Assembly (NCBI GenBank): GCA_020832235.1 | Contig: JAFIEZ010000006.1 | Span: forward strand, 62,001-126,000 | Direction of reading: 5' to 3' | Length of the DNA stretch: 64,000 bases | Source: Bacteroidota bacterium | Lineage (GTDB): Bacteria; Bacteroidota; Rhodothermia; Balneolales; HLUCCA01 | Shown here: positions 20,973 to 30,523 of the stretch, in pieces | Numbering within the stretch: the first letter of the stretch is position 1 | Layout of the letters: the number at the start of each line of letters is the position of its first letter | Notes under the pieces: generated by a model | What the model was told of the DNA's origin: nothing | Seen by the model: only the letters and a program-made list of their open reading frames with translations | Databases searched by the model: none | Translations under genes and position numbers: made by a program

Positions 20973-21611
20973 TCAAACCCTTTTTATTACAAGAACATAT
21001 TTACCAGCAAAAAAAGAATCCTTCTCAACTGCTGATATATCGTAAGATGTTATTTCAAAGCTTTCATCAATATTTTCCAACTCGTCTACATAATCTGATC
21101 CTTTTAAAAGAACCATATAATCATATTTCCAAGATTTTGTCAGTTCAATCAGATCCCCTAGCTTAAATGCGTGCTTACTTACTAATATGCTCCGCGTACC
21201 GGGTGTATGATCTCCTATAGAACGATGAACACAACGAGTGTTTTTTAACCCCAGGTCTCTCTTAATCGCATCTATTGCCAATATTTTTTTCTGCACTACA
21301 TCAACCAATACAAACCTTCTCTCAGGGTTTATAATTGCAAGTGGGATTCCTGGCAACCCGCCACCAGTACCTGCGTCTACAATCTCCTCTATGTCACTAT
21401 TTATGAATGAAGCAATATATAGTGAATGCTTGATGTGATTTATCAAATCACTGGTTGTAGCATTTCTACTTATTAGGTTTACTTTTTTATTCCACCAGAT
21501 TAGCTTATCGGCATAGAGCTTGAACCTATCTCGATTAGCTTCGTAGATAGACGCAACCTCGTCGAATGTTTCACGTGAAACATTCTGTCTTATGACTTTT
21601 GCTTTAGACAT
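20973..21611 (-). CDS. rsmG: 16S rRNA (guanine-527-N7)-methyltransferase
   Basis: RsmG (GidB) methylates G527 of 16S rRNA, and its loss causes low-level streptomycin resistance in several species. The 212-residue product has the SAM loop DAGTGGGLPGIPLAI at residues 79-93 and the typical KLIWWNKKVNLISR block. Residues 10-16 (NVSRETF) are encoded by a perfect parS site, an arrangement seen in other bacteria where the protein tolerates this sequence. The gene follows mnmG after 165 bp that hold two more parS sites. Confidence 0.96.
   Translation of the reverse strand: MSKAKVIRQNVSRETFDEVASIYEANRDRFKLYADKLIWWNKKVNLISRNATTSDLINHIKHSLYIASFINSDIEEIVDAGTGGGLPGIPLAIINPERRFVLVDVVQKKILAIDAIKRDLGLKNTRCVHRSIGDHTPGTRSILVSKHAFKLGDLIELTKSWKYDYMVLLKGSDYVDELENIDESFEITSYDISAVEKDSFFAGKYVLVIKRV
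21567..21582. other. parS site 1 (inside rsmG)
   Basis: It is a perfect 16-bp palindrome, TGTTTCACGTGAAACA, identical to the consensus ParB/Spo0J-binding parS. It encodes residues 10-16 of RsmG in frame. Confidence 0.93.
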
Positions 21612-21656
21612 ATAACAACTCTTTTAAAAATAACCGATTTTTGCAGGCACCCAATA

Positions 21657-21672
21657 TGTTTCACGTGAAACA
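21657..21672. other. parS site 2 (mnmG-rsmG intergenic)
   Basis: It is a second identical TGTTTCACGTGAAACA palindrome, 90 bp centre to centre from site 1 and 46 bp upstream of the rsmG start. Confidence 0.94.
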
Positions 21673-21726
21673 TATATAATACAAAATAATATATGAGAGA
21701 AATTATGTCATAAACTATGGCACAAA

Positions 21727-21773
21727 AAAAGCAGTCCCGTGAATGTTTCACGTGAAACAGTATCGCGACTGAG
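21727..21773 (-). terminator. terminator-like hairpin after mnmG with parS in its loop
   Basis: On the minus strand CAGTC pairs with GACTG, followed by C and a T-run of seven. The interior is almost entirely parS site 3, which itself can fold as an 8-bp stem. Termination is plausible but may be partial, because rsmG lies downstream on the same strand. Confidence 0.55.
21744..21759. other. parS site 3 (in the mnmG 3' hairpin)
   Basis: It is a third identical TGTTTCACGTGAAACA, 87 bp from site 2, and lies 17 bases beyond the mnmG stop codon. The three near-even spacings form a compact centromere-like cluster. Confidence 0.94.
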
Positions 21774-21776
21774 ATG

Positions 21777-23663
21777 TTAGTTCTTCAAATACACCATCAG
21801 TATGGCGATGTCGCTTGGTGATACTCCGGAGATTCTGCTAGCCTGACCTATTGTTTCGGGTTTAACCTTTGAGAGCTTAGCTACACCCTCCGATGATAAG
21901 CTTTTAATACCTTGGTAATTTATCTTATCTGGTATGCGCAGGTTTTCTTGTCGATTAATTTCCTCAACCATTTCATACTCTTTCTCAATATATCCGGCAT
22001 ATTTGTGCTGAATTTCAACTTGTTCAATTACTACCTCGCTTTCCGTAATCTGCGAAACAAGTTCATTCAAATCCGCATCTGCATTTATAATTCCACGCAA
22101 AGAAACCTGAGGTCTGCCAATTACAGAGACAAGTTTTACGGTTTGCTTTAAAGGTGCCGTTCCTACACTAGTAAGATATCCATTAATAACATCGGCCCGT
22201 ACAGAATAGTCATTAACCAATTTATTCAGGCTATCAAGTTCAGAGACTTTTTTCTTTAAACGAGCATATCTGTCTTCTTTAGCTAGTCCTATTTTATAAC
22301 CAATCTCGGTTAAACGTAAATCCGCATTATCTTGTCTTAATACAATACGATGTTCTGCTCTGGAGGTAAACATTCGATACGGTTCATCGGTGCCCTTTCC
22401 AACAAGATCATCTATAAGGACTCCAATATAGGCCTCGCTTCGTTTCAGGATAAGAGGCTCCTCACCTTTTACCTTATTAGCAGCATTAATTCCAGCCATT
22501 AGTCCTTGACATGCTGCTTCCTCATACCCTGTAGTACCATTAATTTGACCAGCAAAAAATAGGTTTGAAATGATTTTTGTTTCCATCGATCGATAGATTT
22601 GATGTGGTGGAAAGAAATCATATTCAATTGCATATCCAGGCCTAATCATAACAGCACTTTCAAATCCAGGAATGGTTCTCAATGCTTTATATTGCACATC
22701 CTCCGGAAGACTTGTGGAGAAGCCATTCAGATACATTTCGTGCGTGTTCCATCCTTCAGGTTCGAGAAACAGCTGATGACGATCTTTATCTGCGAAGCGA
22801 TTAATTTTATCTTCAATGCTCGGACAATATCGTGGACCGGTTGATTTAATTCGGCCATTAAACATTGGACTTCTATCGAAGCCTGTTTTCAGCATTTCAT
22901 GAACTTCATTATTTGTATAGCCAATCCAGCATGTTAACTGTTCTTTCCCCTCGAGAACGGTATCATTCATAAATGAAAAAGGAACTGGCTTTTCGTCACC
23001 ATACTGAATTTCAAGCTTCTCGTAATTTATAGACCTTCCATCCAGTCTGGGTGGCGTTCCGGTTTTTAGACGTCCATACTCAAATCCATAGTCAACCAAA
23101 CATTCCGTTATTCCCTTGGAAGACCTTTCACCGGATCTTCCACCTCCATACTGCTGCTCGCCAATATGAATAAGCCCGTTTAGGAATGTTCCACTGGTGA
23201 CAACCACGGTATGAGCATAAATCTTCTGCCCAGTTTGCGTAACCACGCCGTACGCTTCTTTATTTTCATTGATGAGAATATTGATGACATTGTCTTGCCT
23301 GAAGGTTAACGCAGGGATATTTTCTAAATGTTCCCTCATGTGAGTAGCATAAAGCATCCTGTCGCTCTGCGCTCTTGGGCTCCACATTGCAGGACCTTTA
23401 GACAAGTTTAACATTCTGAATTGAACACCAGAAGAATCCGTAACTAAACCAGACAGACCACCCAGTGCATCTATTTCTCTCACGAGTTGCCCTTTGGCTA
23501 CACCGCCCATTGCCGGATTGCATGACATTTGAGCGATGCTATTTAGGTTCATGCTGATGAGCAGCGTCTTTGCACCCATATTGGCTGCAGCCCCTGCTGC
23601 CTCACTACCAGCATGGCCTCCTCCAACTACTATGACGTCGTATTGAGGATAAATAGAATCCAT
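21777..23663 (-). CDS. mnmG: tRNA uridine-5-carboxymethylaminomethyl modification enzyme MnmG (GidA)
   Basis: MnmG is the FAD- and NADH-dependent partner of MnmE. It installs the cmnm5 group on U34 of several tRNAs. The 628-residue protein has the FAD-binding VIVVGGGHAGSEAAGAAANMG near residue 10, CNPAMGGVAKGQLVREIDALGG, GLKTGTPPRL-type sequence (GRLKTGTPPRLDGRS) and GYEEAACQGLMAGINA. The MnmE-binding C-terminal domain ends with GQASRISGVSPSDIAILM. Length is normal (E. coli 629). The gidA-gidB pairing with parS nearby is characteristic of the origin-proximal region in many bacteria. Confidence 0.98.
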   Translation of the reverse strand: MDSIYPQYDVIVVGGGHAGSEAAGAAANMGAKTLLISMNLNSIAQMSCNPAMGGVAKGQLVREIDALGGLSGLVTDSSGVQFRMLNLSKGPAMWSPRAQSDRMLYATHMREHLENIPALTFRQDNVINILINENKEAYGVVTQTGQKIYAHTVVVTSGTFLNGLIHIGEQQYGGGRSGERSSKGITECLVDYGFEYGRLKTGTPPRLDGRSINYEKLEIQYGDEKPVPFSFMNDTVLEGKEQLTCWIGYTNNEVHEMLKTGFDRSPMFNGRIKSTGPRYCPSIEDKINRFADKDRHQLFLEPEGWNTHEMYLNGFSTSLPEDVQYKALRTIPGFESAVMIRPGYAIEYDFFPPHQIYRSMETKIISNLFFAGQINGTTGYEEAACQGLMAGINAANKVKGEEPLILKRSEAYIGVLIDDLVGKGTDEPYRMFTSRAEHRIVLRQDNADLRLTEIGYKIGLAKEDRYARLKKKVSELDSLNKLVNDYSVRADVINGYLTSVGTAPLKQTVKLVSVIGRPQVSLRGIINADADLNELVSQITESEVVIEQVEIQHKYAGYIEKEYEMVEEINRQENLRIPDKINYQGIKSLSSEGVAKLSKVKPETIGQASRISGVSPSDIAILMVYLKN

Positions 23664-23744
23664 ATATACCTGTTTTTTAATGACTTAGTAGGTTTTTAAA
23701 CGTGTTTATGAAAAGTAATTACACCCCGATGATGTTATATAAAC

Positions 23745-23782
23745 AAAAAAAGCCACTTACCGATTAGGTAGGTGGCTTTTTG
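23745..23782. terminator. bidirectional terminator downstream of tRNA-Asp
   Basis: GCCACTTACC pairs with GGTAGGTGGC (one T-G wobble) around a GATTA loop. It is flanked by an A-run on the left and a T-run on the right. It begins at the 3' end of the tRNA and ends its minus-strand transcript. Confidence 0.88.
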
Positions 23783-23857
23783 GCGATCCGGAAGGGACTC
23801 GAACCCTCGACCTCCTGCGTGACAGGCAGGCGTTCTAACCAACTGAACTACCGGACC
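23781..23857 (-). tRNA. tRNA-Asp (anticodon GTC)
   Basis: The 77-nt gene folds as a standard cloverleaf. The acceptor is GGTCCGG with CCGGATC (one G-T pair). The D-arm has TAGTTCAGTTGGTTAGAA, the anticodon stem is CCTGC/GCAGG around CTGTCAC, and the T-loop is GTTCGAGTC. The discriminator G73 and an encoded CCA are present. Anticodon GTC with G73 identifies aspartate. Confidence 0.97.
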
Positions 23858-23990
23858 GTACTACATTTAAGTAGATTACTAATATACAACCTATATCCGT
23901 TTATTGTCAATAGAATTATTCTTCTTCTGCGAGAACGCAATACGGCTTAAAGATCATAGAACAAAACAGGCACAGGAGAATTAGAGAATA

Positions 23991-24893
23991 TCAATTTTTG
24001 AACATTGCTGATAGCACAAAGAATACATTTTCCTTTCTTTCCTTCAATCTTCTGGTAAAATAGGGAAACCACATTGTTCCGTATGGTACGTATACGCGAA
24101 CATTATACCCGTCCTCTGCAAGCATCTCACAAGTAGGTTGCCTGAGCCCATATAGCATCTGAAATTCATACCGCTCTTTACCGATTCCTTCGGTATTGGT
24201 GTATGACTTAGTCCAATTAATTAATTCATCATCATGAGTGGCTATACGAGGATAAGATGTGCGTTGTAGTAATGTAGTAGCATATAACCGGTAAGCATTA
24301 CGAATTTCACTCATGCTCCTGATCGCCAGGTTTGGGGGCTCACTGTAAGCGCCCTTGCATATACGAACATCAGCATTAATACCAGCCAATTCGTTAATAT
24401 CATGTGCAGTACGATGCAAATAAGCTTGTAGTACGATACCTACATTACTACCGAATGATTCTTTAGCTTTTTTAAATGTCGATACGGTTAGGTCAGTGTA
24501 ATCAGATCCTTCCATATCTATTCTCACAAATATCCCATTGCTTTTAGCGGTTTCAAGAAGTCTTGACAGATTATCAAAGGTGTAATCAGCGTCAATATCT
24601 AGTCCGAGCATAGTTAACTTTATGGAAATACTGCTATTCAGACCTTCATCGGCAATACCCTTAATTAAATCCTGATAATCTACTAACGTTTGATCTGCAA
24701 CTTCTCTGCTTTTAACATTTTCGCCCAGCAAGTCCAGACTCACGGCTATACCTTTGCTATTGAGCTCACGTACTGCTCCAATAGCCTGTCCAAATTCTTC
24801 ACCGGCAACAAATCGTTTTGCCAGGATAAATGGTAGATTCATAGTTTTAACAATTGAAGGATGTGTAAAATGCAAAGTTAGTGCTTTATTCAA
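23991..24893 (-). CDS. proline dehydrogenase
   Basis: This is the stand-alone PRODH domain, 300 residues, as in Gram-positive and Deinococcus PutB. It is an FAD enzyme oxidising proline to pyrroline-5-carboxylate at the membrane. Motifs seen in order are SISIKLTMLGLDID, FVRIDMEGSDYTDLT, VLQAYLHRT, RICKGAYSEPP, IATHDD and YEFQMLYGLR. The C-terminus has VRVYVPYGTMWFPYFTRRL, where the two Arg contact the proline carboxylate. No partner P5C dehydrogenase lies next to it. It is transcribed away from the Mrp operon. Confidence 0.94.
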   Translation of the reverse strand: MNKALTLHFTHPSIVKTMNLPFILAKRFVAGEEFGQAIGAVRELNSKGIAVSLDLLGENVKSREVADQTLVDYQDLIKGIADEGLNSSISIKLTMLGLDIDADYTFDNLSRLLETAKSNGIFVRIDMEGSDYTDLTVSTFKKAKESFGSNVGIVLQAYLHRTAHDINELAGINADVRICKGAYSEPPNLAIRSMSEIRNAYRLYATTLLQRTSYPRIATHDDELINWTKSYTNTEGIGKERYEFQMLYGLRQPTCEMLAEDGYNVRVYVPYGTMWFPYFTRRLKERKENVFFVLSAMFKN

Positions 24894-25196
24894 TGTATTT
24901 TGAATGTTGTGTAACAGAAAAGCGATTTTATAGCGTCATATGATGGTATTCAAATTGTAAAATCGACTAAAATCAACCGTGATAAGTACTTATAGCACCG
25001 GTATTTCTTGGTGATACTTTGCAGTATTGGTATATTTAGCCGGTTTGCAGACTGATTCTAAATAATATAGCTTCGGTATCTGTAATGTGGTCATTCATTT
25101 CTCGACAATCTTTTGTTCAGCCTGTAATAGTACCTATTATCATGCAAAAACAGGCGTAACGTTTTAAACATAAATTAACCATCACAGTATAAACGA
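24894..25196. other. 303-bp divergent intergenic region, PRODH / mrp
   Basis: The A+T-rich region between two divergent start codons must carry both promoters. I find no strong inverted repeat, ORF or recognisable operator in it. Confidence 0.4.
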
Positions 25197-25496
25197 ATGT
25201 TTCAAGTGAATGATGTTTTTAGCTTAATTACTTCGATTGTGCTGATTCTTTTGAGCATATCGTTAATTATAGCTTCCGTAAGACTAATAATAGGTCCAAG
25301 TTTGAGCGACAGGGTAATTGCACTTGACCTCATTGCCTTTATAACAATTGGATTTATTGCTACGTACGCTATCAGCACGTCAAGGCCAGCTTTAATGGAT
25401 GCAGCAACGGTATTAGCTTTGGTGGCATTTTTGGGCACTACTGCATTTGCCCGGTATGTGCAAAATGTAAAAAACGATTCTTCGGAGGAAAGTTAA
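25197..25496 (+). CDS. mrpF: Mrp Na+/H+ antiporter subunit F
   Basis: The 99-residue membrane protein has three hydrophobic helices (about 8-30, 37-58, 64-86). It carries the MrpF signature RLIIGPSLSDRVIALDLIA, whose Asp and Arg are conserved. It is a small accessory subunit of the multi-subunit antiporter related to complex I. It is the first gene of the operon here, and mrpG starts one base after its stop codon. Canonical operons end, rather than begin, with F and G. Confidence 0.93.
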   Translation: MFQVNDVFSLITSIVLILLSISLIIASVRLIIGPSLSDRVIALDLIAFITIGFIATYAISTSRPALMDAATVLALVAFLGTTAFARYVQNVKNDSSEES

Positions 25497-25841
25497 ATGA
25501 CTATTGCACAAATCATTGCATCTGTGGCGCTATTGGCCGGCGCATTTTTCACATTGGTTGCAGCAGTTGGTGTTTTAAGGCTACCCGATATTCTCATGAG
25601 AATGCACGCCTCTACAAAAGCTGGTACCCTTGGTACCGGATTTATACTGGTAGCCGTTGCAGTAGTTACCCCGGATTTCGGAGTAATAACCCGGGCCGTT
25701 GCCACCATACTTTTTTTAATTGTAACCGCTCCTGTTGCAGCTCATCTCATAGGCAGAGCATCATACTCGGCTGGCACCAAACTTTGGAAAAACACCATCG
25801 TTGACGAGCTTCGAGATTCCATTTCTAAAAATAAAAAGTAG
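25497..25841 (+). CDS. mrpG: Mrp Na+/H+ antiporter subunit G
   Basis: The 114-residue product has three membrane helices and the typical MrpG block GVLRLPDILMRMHASTKAGTLG, then a second helix pair and a basic tail. It is a small subunit at the end of the MrpA-D module. It abuts mrpF and is followed after 46 bp by mrpA. Confidence 0.93.
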   Translation: MTIAQIIASVALLAGAFFTLVAAVGVLRLPDILMRMHASTKAGTLGTGFILVAVAVVTPDFGVITRAVATILFLIVTAPVAAHLIGRASYSAGTKLWKNTIVDELRDSISKNKK

Positions 25842-25887
25842 TAACCGTTCACACGGTAAACTGAAACGTATATAACCAACTAAAGGC

Positions 25888-28206
25888 ATGCTTACAGCCA
25901 TATTAATTGCATTTATTGTAGCATTAGCCTCCCCATTCGTTGTAAAACTGGCGAAAGATTACTCAGGCTGGGTATTAGCTTTACTCCCTGCTGGTCTTTT
26001 CGCTTATTTTATGACCAGCTATCAGCTGGTGGGGTCGGGCGAGGTAATACTGGAGTCAAGTAGTTGGCTACCAGGACTGGATGTTCATTTGTCATTTTTG
26101 CTGGATGGTCTGAGTTTGACCTTCGCTCTGCTAATCACAGGAATCGGTACACTGGTTCTTATATATGCAGGCGGCTACATGAAGGGGCATCGTTATTTGG
26201 ATCGTTTTTTAATGATTCTGATTCTTTTCATGGCTTCCATGCTTGGGGTAGTACTCAGCGATAATCTCATTGGTTTATTCATATTTTGGGAATTGACCAG
26301 TGTTACCTCATACCTGTTAATTGGATTTAACAACGAGAAGGAAGAATCCAGAAGTTCAGCACTACAAGCGTTGCTTATCACCGGTCTGGGAGGCCTTGCC
26401 CTCATGGGAGGACTCATTTTAATGGGTCTGTCCGCCGGAACCATGAGTATTACTGAAATATTGAACAGTGGTGAGATTATTCGTGAGCATCCATTTTATC
26501 TTGGTATTCTCATACTCGTCTTGATGGGTGCCTTTACCAAATCAGCTCAATTTCCTGTTCACTTCTGGTTGCCCGGTGCCATGGCCGCCCCGACACCGGT
26601 AAGTGCGTACCTACACTCGGCAACAATGGTAAAAGCGGGTGTTTACCTGCTCGCACGCCTGCAGCCAGCTATGGGTGGTACAACAGAATGGTTTTACATC
26701 GTAACAGGCTTTGGTGCTGTTACCATGCTGGTTGGAGGCTGGTTGGCGTTAGCTTATACTGATTTAAAAAGAGTATTGGCTTATTCTACAGTCATGGCGT
26801 TAGGAACCATAACCATGTTGATTGGTATGGGTCATGACTACGCTTTAAAAGCAGCAGCCGTGTTTATTGTCGGCCACTCTTTATATAAAGGTGCACTGTT
26901 TATGGTAGCCGGGTCAATAGATCATGAAGCGGGTACCCGAGATGTGGCATATCTTGGAGGTCTTAGAAAATTAATGCCCATAACCGCCGCCGCTGCCGCT
27001 ATTGCCGCTTTGTCTATGGGTGGAATTCCGCCAATGTTGGGTTTTATTGGTAAAGAACTCGTGTACGAAGCTGCACTTTCTGCAACAACTTTTGCTTCCA
27101 TCCTCATCATTGTAGCTGTATTAGCAAATATTGCCGTTGTGGCCTCCTCTGCTATTGTGGCGATTACACCTTTCTACGGAGAAGAAAAGAAAACACCAAA
27201 ACACGCTCATGAGGCTCCGGTTTCAATGTGGATTGGTCCAGTGATATTAGCAGCTATGGGATTAATTGTTGGAGTGTTTCCATCACTGGCAGACCGCTCA
27301 TTATTTAGCGCAACTACTACCGCAATCAGCGGCGTAGAAACTTCATACTATTTGTCTCTTTGGCATGGAATCAACTTACCGCTGATTTTAAGTGTAGTGA
27401 CATTACTCTCGGGCCTGGCGGTGTTTAAAATTTGGAACAACCTTCGTGAATCATCCGCAATGCAAGGCTATGCCCGGGCATTTGGCGATTTTCCAAAAGC
27501 TACATACGAGGCGTTACTAAACGGAATGCTGAAATTCGCACGATTCCAAATCGATGCTTTCCAAAGCGGATATTTGCACCGATATATGGGAACCATTATT
27601 GGAGTTACCATATTTGGTACAGCAATTACACTGTTATTGAAAGCTAATTTTGTTTGGCCCGATTTCAACGACCATATAAACGCATACGAAGTGATTGTAT
27701 TGGCATTAATGATATTGTCTGCCCTGGCAGCAGTGGCGGCGAAGTCGGCCTTGAAAGCAATTACAGCACTGGGATTATTAGGATTCTCCATTGCACTAGT
27801 CTACATCATGTTCAGTGCACCAGATCTGGCCATAACTCAGGTGTTAGTTGAAACACTGACCGTCATATTGGCTGCACTCGTTCTGGTAAAAATACCAAAA
27901 CCGGTAATTGTAGATAGAGCCGGAGCCAAAGTACGCGATGCGTTTATCGCTATTAGTGGTGGCGTTCTCGTAACAGTTATGCTCCTGATCATTTTACAAG
28001 GTGACTTAGACTTAAGCTTATCAGAGTACTTTGGTGAAACCAGCTATGTGCTGGCACACGGGCGGAATATTGTCAACGTCATCCTTGTAGACTATCGTGC
28101 TATAGATACACTGGGCGAAATAATTGTACTAGGCGTTGCAGCCTTCGGAATAATATCGCTCATCAAATTATACATGAACGATAAAAAGGAGGAGAAGCAG
28201 TCATGA
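25888..28206 (+). CDS. mrpA: Mrp Na+/H+ antiporter subunit A
   Basis: This is the large NuoL-like subunit, 772 residues, almost the length of Bacillus MrpA (774). It has about 20 membrane helices. The conserved proton-path Glu135 is in [10 protein letters not shown]. Lys218 ([14 protein letters not shown]) and Lys249 (ATMVKAG) match the family. After residue about 620 comes the MbhD/MbhE-like C-terminal extension. Subunit A with this extension plus a separate B makes this a group 1 (seven-gene) Mrp complex. The start of mrpB overlaps its end by 4 bases. Confidence 0.96.
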   Translation: MLTAILIAFIVALASPFVVKLAKDYSGWVLALLPAGLFAYFMTSYQLVGSGEVILESSSWLPGLDVHLSFLLDGLSLTFALLITGIGTLVLIYAGGYMKGHRYLDRFLMILILFMASMLGVVLSDNLIGLFIFWELTSVTSYLLIGFNNEKEESRSSALQALLITGLGGLALMGGLILMGLSAGTMSITEILNSGEIIREHPFYLGILILVLMGAFTKSAQFPVHFWLPGAMAAPTPVSAYLHSATMVKAGVYLLARLQPAMGGTTEWFYIVTGFGAVTMLVGGWLALAYTDLKRVLAYSTVMALGTITMLIGMGHDYALKAAAVFIVGHSLYKGALFMVAGSIDHEAGTRDVAYLGGLRKLMPITAAAAAIAALSMGGIPPMLGFIGKELVYEAALSATTFASILIIVAVLANIAVVASSAIVAITPFYGEEKKTPKHAHEAPVSMWIGPVILAAMGLIVGVFPSLADRSLFSATTTAISGVETSYYLSLWHGINLPLILSVVTLLSGLAVFKIWNNLRESSAMQGYARAFGDFPKATYEALLNGMLKFARFQIDAFQSGYLHRYMGTIIGVTIFGTAITLLLKANFVWPDFNDHINAYEVIVLALMILSALAAVAAKSALKAITALGLLGFSIALVYIMFSAPDLAITQVLVETLTVILAALVLVKIPKPVIVDRAGAKVRDAFIAISGGVLVTVMLLIILQGDLDLSLSEYFGETSYVLAHGRNIVNVILVDYRAIDTLGEIIVLGVAAFGIISLIKLYMNDKKEEKQS

Positions 28207-28619
28207 TTAACTCATTGATATTGCGCACAGCTACTAAGTTGCTATTTGGTCTTCTTCTGATATTCTCAATATTTCTGTTCTTTCGCGGCCATAATGAGCC
28301 CGGAGGTGGATTTATTGGTGGCTTGGTAGGTGCTACTGCATTTGCTTTGTTTGCTATAGCGTACGGACCTAAAAAATCGCGCGAAATCCTAAAGCTGGAT
28401 CCACAGGTAATGATTGGGGCGGGGCTCTTATTTGGTGTGGCTAGTGGAATTATATCTATTCTGCTGGGTACCCCCTTTCTGACCGGTGCCTGGATCTTCC
28501 CGGTAATTGGAGGAACGGAGCTACACCTTGGCACTCCCTTGATTTTTGATATCGGTGTGTATCTGGTTGTTGTTGGATTCACACTCGGTGTAATTTTTTC
28601 ACTTGAAGAAGAGAAATAA
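28203..28619 (+). CDS. mrpB: Mrp Na+/H+ antiporter subunit B
   Basis: The 138-residue protein has four membrane helices and the MrpB core [24 protein letters not shown], then [21 protein letters not shown]. It is needed for assembly of the antiporter. It overlaps mrpA by 4 bases (ATGA type) and abuts mrpC. Confidence 0.95.
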   Translation: MINSLILRTATKLLFGLLLIFSIFLFFRGHNEPGGGFIGGLVGATAFALFAIAYGPKKSREILKLDPQVMIGAGLLFGVASGIISILLGTPFLTGAWIFPVIGGTELHLGTPLIFDIGVYLVVVGFTLGVIFSLEEEK

Positions 28620-29009
28620 ATGGAAATTTTATTAGCTATAACTGTTGGCGTACTCTTCGCATCCAGCATTTATTTATTACTGAAGAGAAGTTTGGTTCGC
28701 GTTGTAATTGGGGTGCTGATTCTGAGTAACGCCGTTAATCTCGCATTTTTTACTATGGGACGATTAACTCGTGGCGAACCCCCGCTGATCGCAGCAGACG
28801 AGTATGTAGCCGCTGCAGGGGTTGCAAACGCCCTTCCTCAGGCATTGATACTCACTGCCATTGTAATTGGCTTTGGTTTATTTGCTTTTGCACTCGCACT
28901 TATCTACCGCTACTATCTGGCAACAGGTAACCTACAGTCAGACAAAATGGCTGATGCAGAAACCCCGGTAGCCGACAAATTTGCACTAGCAAACAAGGAG
29001 GGTGAATAA
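28620..29009 (+). CDS. mrpC: Mrp Na+/H+ antiporter subunit C
   Basis: This NuoK-like subunit of 129 residues has three membrane helices. Visible motifs are GVLILSNAVNLAFFTMG and DALPQALILTAIVIGFG (here VANALPQALILTAIVIG). A hydrophilic tail of about 25 residues follows. Start and stop codons abut or overlap mrpB and mrpD, so translation is coupled. Confidence 0.95.
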   Translation: MEILLAITVGVLFASSIYLLLKRSLVRVVIGVLILSNAVNLAFFTMGRLTRGEPPLIAADEYVAAAGVANALPQALILTAIVIGFGLFAFALALIYRYYLATGNLQSDKMADAETPVADKFALANKEGE

Positions 29010-30523
29010 TGGAAAACCACGTTCTACTAGTCGCCCCCCTTGCCCTTCCACTCATCATCGCCTCATTGGGCATGATGGCATATAAATCACGAGCAGCTCA
29101 ACGAAGTATTGCGATCGTTGGTGCTGTGGGCCAGGTTATTGTTGCAGCATTATTATTCCAACGAATTTGGGAAGAAAGCATCATTGTGGCTCAAATGGGA
29201 AACTGGGCAGCGCCATTCGGCATAAGCCTGGTTGGCGATACCTTCTCGGGTATAATGGTATTGGCGGTTGCGGTAACATCCCTGGCTATATTTATTTATT
29301 CACTGGCAGACATTGACGAAAAACGGGAGCATTACGGGTATTATCCCGCACTTGCACTGCTAACAATGGCCGTGAACGGAACCCTGCTAACAGGCGATGT
29401 TTTCAACATGTTTGTCTGGTTTGAGCTAATGCTCATCTCCGCTTTTATGTTGCTTTCAATCGGGAATACACGTGAGCAGTTAGACGGAACGGTAAAATAC
29501 GTTGTCATCAATCTGTTTTCATCGGCTGTATTCCTGCTCGGCATCGCTCTTTTATACGGAATTGTCGGGTCACTCAATATGGCTGATATTGCTGTAAAAC
29601 TGGAGGGATACGATAATCCGGGTCTCATAACATCGATATCCATATTGTTTATGGTCGCTTTTGGACTGAAGGCTGCTGTATTTCCGTTATTTTTCTGGTT
29701 ACCCGCCTCTTATCATACTCCACCCGTAGCTATTTCAGCATTCTTTGCAGGAATACTCACCAAGGTGGCTATTTATGTTATTGCGCGATTCTATACACTC
29801 ATATTTATACAAGATGTAGGCTACACCCACACCATATTACTATGGGTAGGTGGACTAACCATGGTAATAGGTGTACTGGGAGCAGCTGCACAATATGAGT
29901 TTAGAAAAATCCTCTCCATTCACATTGTATCTCAGATTGGCTACATGATTATGGGTATTGCTTTATTTACACCAATGGCAATTCTTGGCACCGTATTCTT
30001 TGTGGTTAATCAGATCTTCGTGAAAATGAATCTTTTTCTTATTTCCGGCATTGCGAACAGATTAGGCGGTTCTTTTGAGCTGAAAGAGCTCGGAGGATTA
30101 TACAAAAACTACATCTGGTTAGGTGTTATGTTCCTGATATCTGCATTTTCGCTGGCTGGATTCCCTCCAATGTCTGGTTTCTGGGCGAAGTTTGCCCTGA
30201 TCTATGCAGGTTTGGAAATACAAGCGTGGGTGATTGTTGGAGTTGCGCTGGGGGTTAGTTTGCTGACATTGTTCTCAATGGTAAAAATCTGGGCATTCGC
30301 ATTCTGGAAACCACTTCCCGAAGGACATTCCGCGGATACATCAGACTACAAACTAAGAATATCTACCAGCAACTTGCTCCTGCTTGCAATGCCTGTTTTA
30401 TTGCTGACCTTACTGACCATACTCATCGGTATATTCCCTGAGTATCTGTATGCGGTGAGTGAGCGTGCAGCTGAGCAATTAATGGGTAGAACTGAATACA
30501 TTGAAGCCGTACTAAGACCATGA
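29009..30523 (+). CDS. mrpD: Mrp Na+/H+ antiporter subunit D
   Basis: This NuoM/N-like subunit has 504 residues and 14 predicted helices. The key Glu139 lies in DVFNMFVWFELMLISAF, at the position of the essential MrpD Glu137 of Bacillus. The Lys-bearing helices are FGLKAAVFPLFFWLP and AGILTKVAIYVIARF. It is probably the cation- and proton-translocating subunit. It overlaps mrpC by one base and mrpE by four. Confidence 0.96.
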   Translation: MENHVLLVAPLALPLIIASLGMMAYKSRAAQRSIAIVGAVGQVIVAALLFQRIWEESIIVAQMGNWAAPFGISLVGDTFSGIMVLAVAVTSLAIFIYSLADIDEKREHYGYYPALALLTMAVNGTLLTGDVFNMFVWFELMLISAFMLLSIGNTREQLDGTVKYVVINLFSSAVFLLGIALLYGIVGSLNMADIAVKLEGYDNPGLITSISILFMVAFGLKAAVFPLFFWLPASYHTPPVAISAFFAGILTKVAIYVIARFYTLIFIQDVGYTHTILLWVGGLTMVIGVLGAAAQYEFRKILSIHIVSQIGYMIMGIALFTPMAILGTVFFVVNQIFVKMNLFLISGIANRLGGSFELKELGGLYKNYIWLGVMFLISAFSLAGFPPMSGFWAKFALIYAGLEIQAWVIVGVALGVSLLTLFSMVKIWAFAFWKPLPEGHSADTSDYKLRISTSNLLLLAMPVLLLTLLTILIGIFPEYLYAVSERAAEQLMGRTEYIEAVLRP

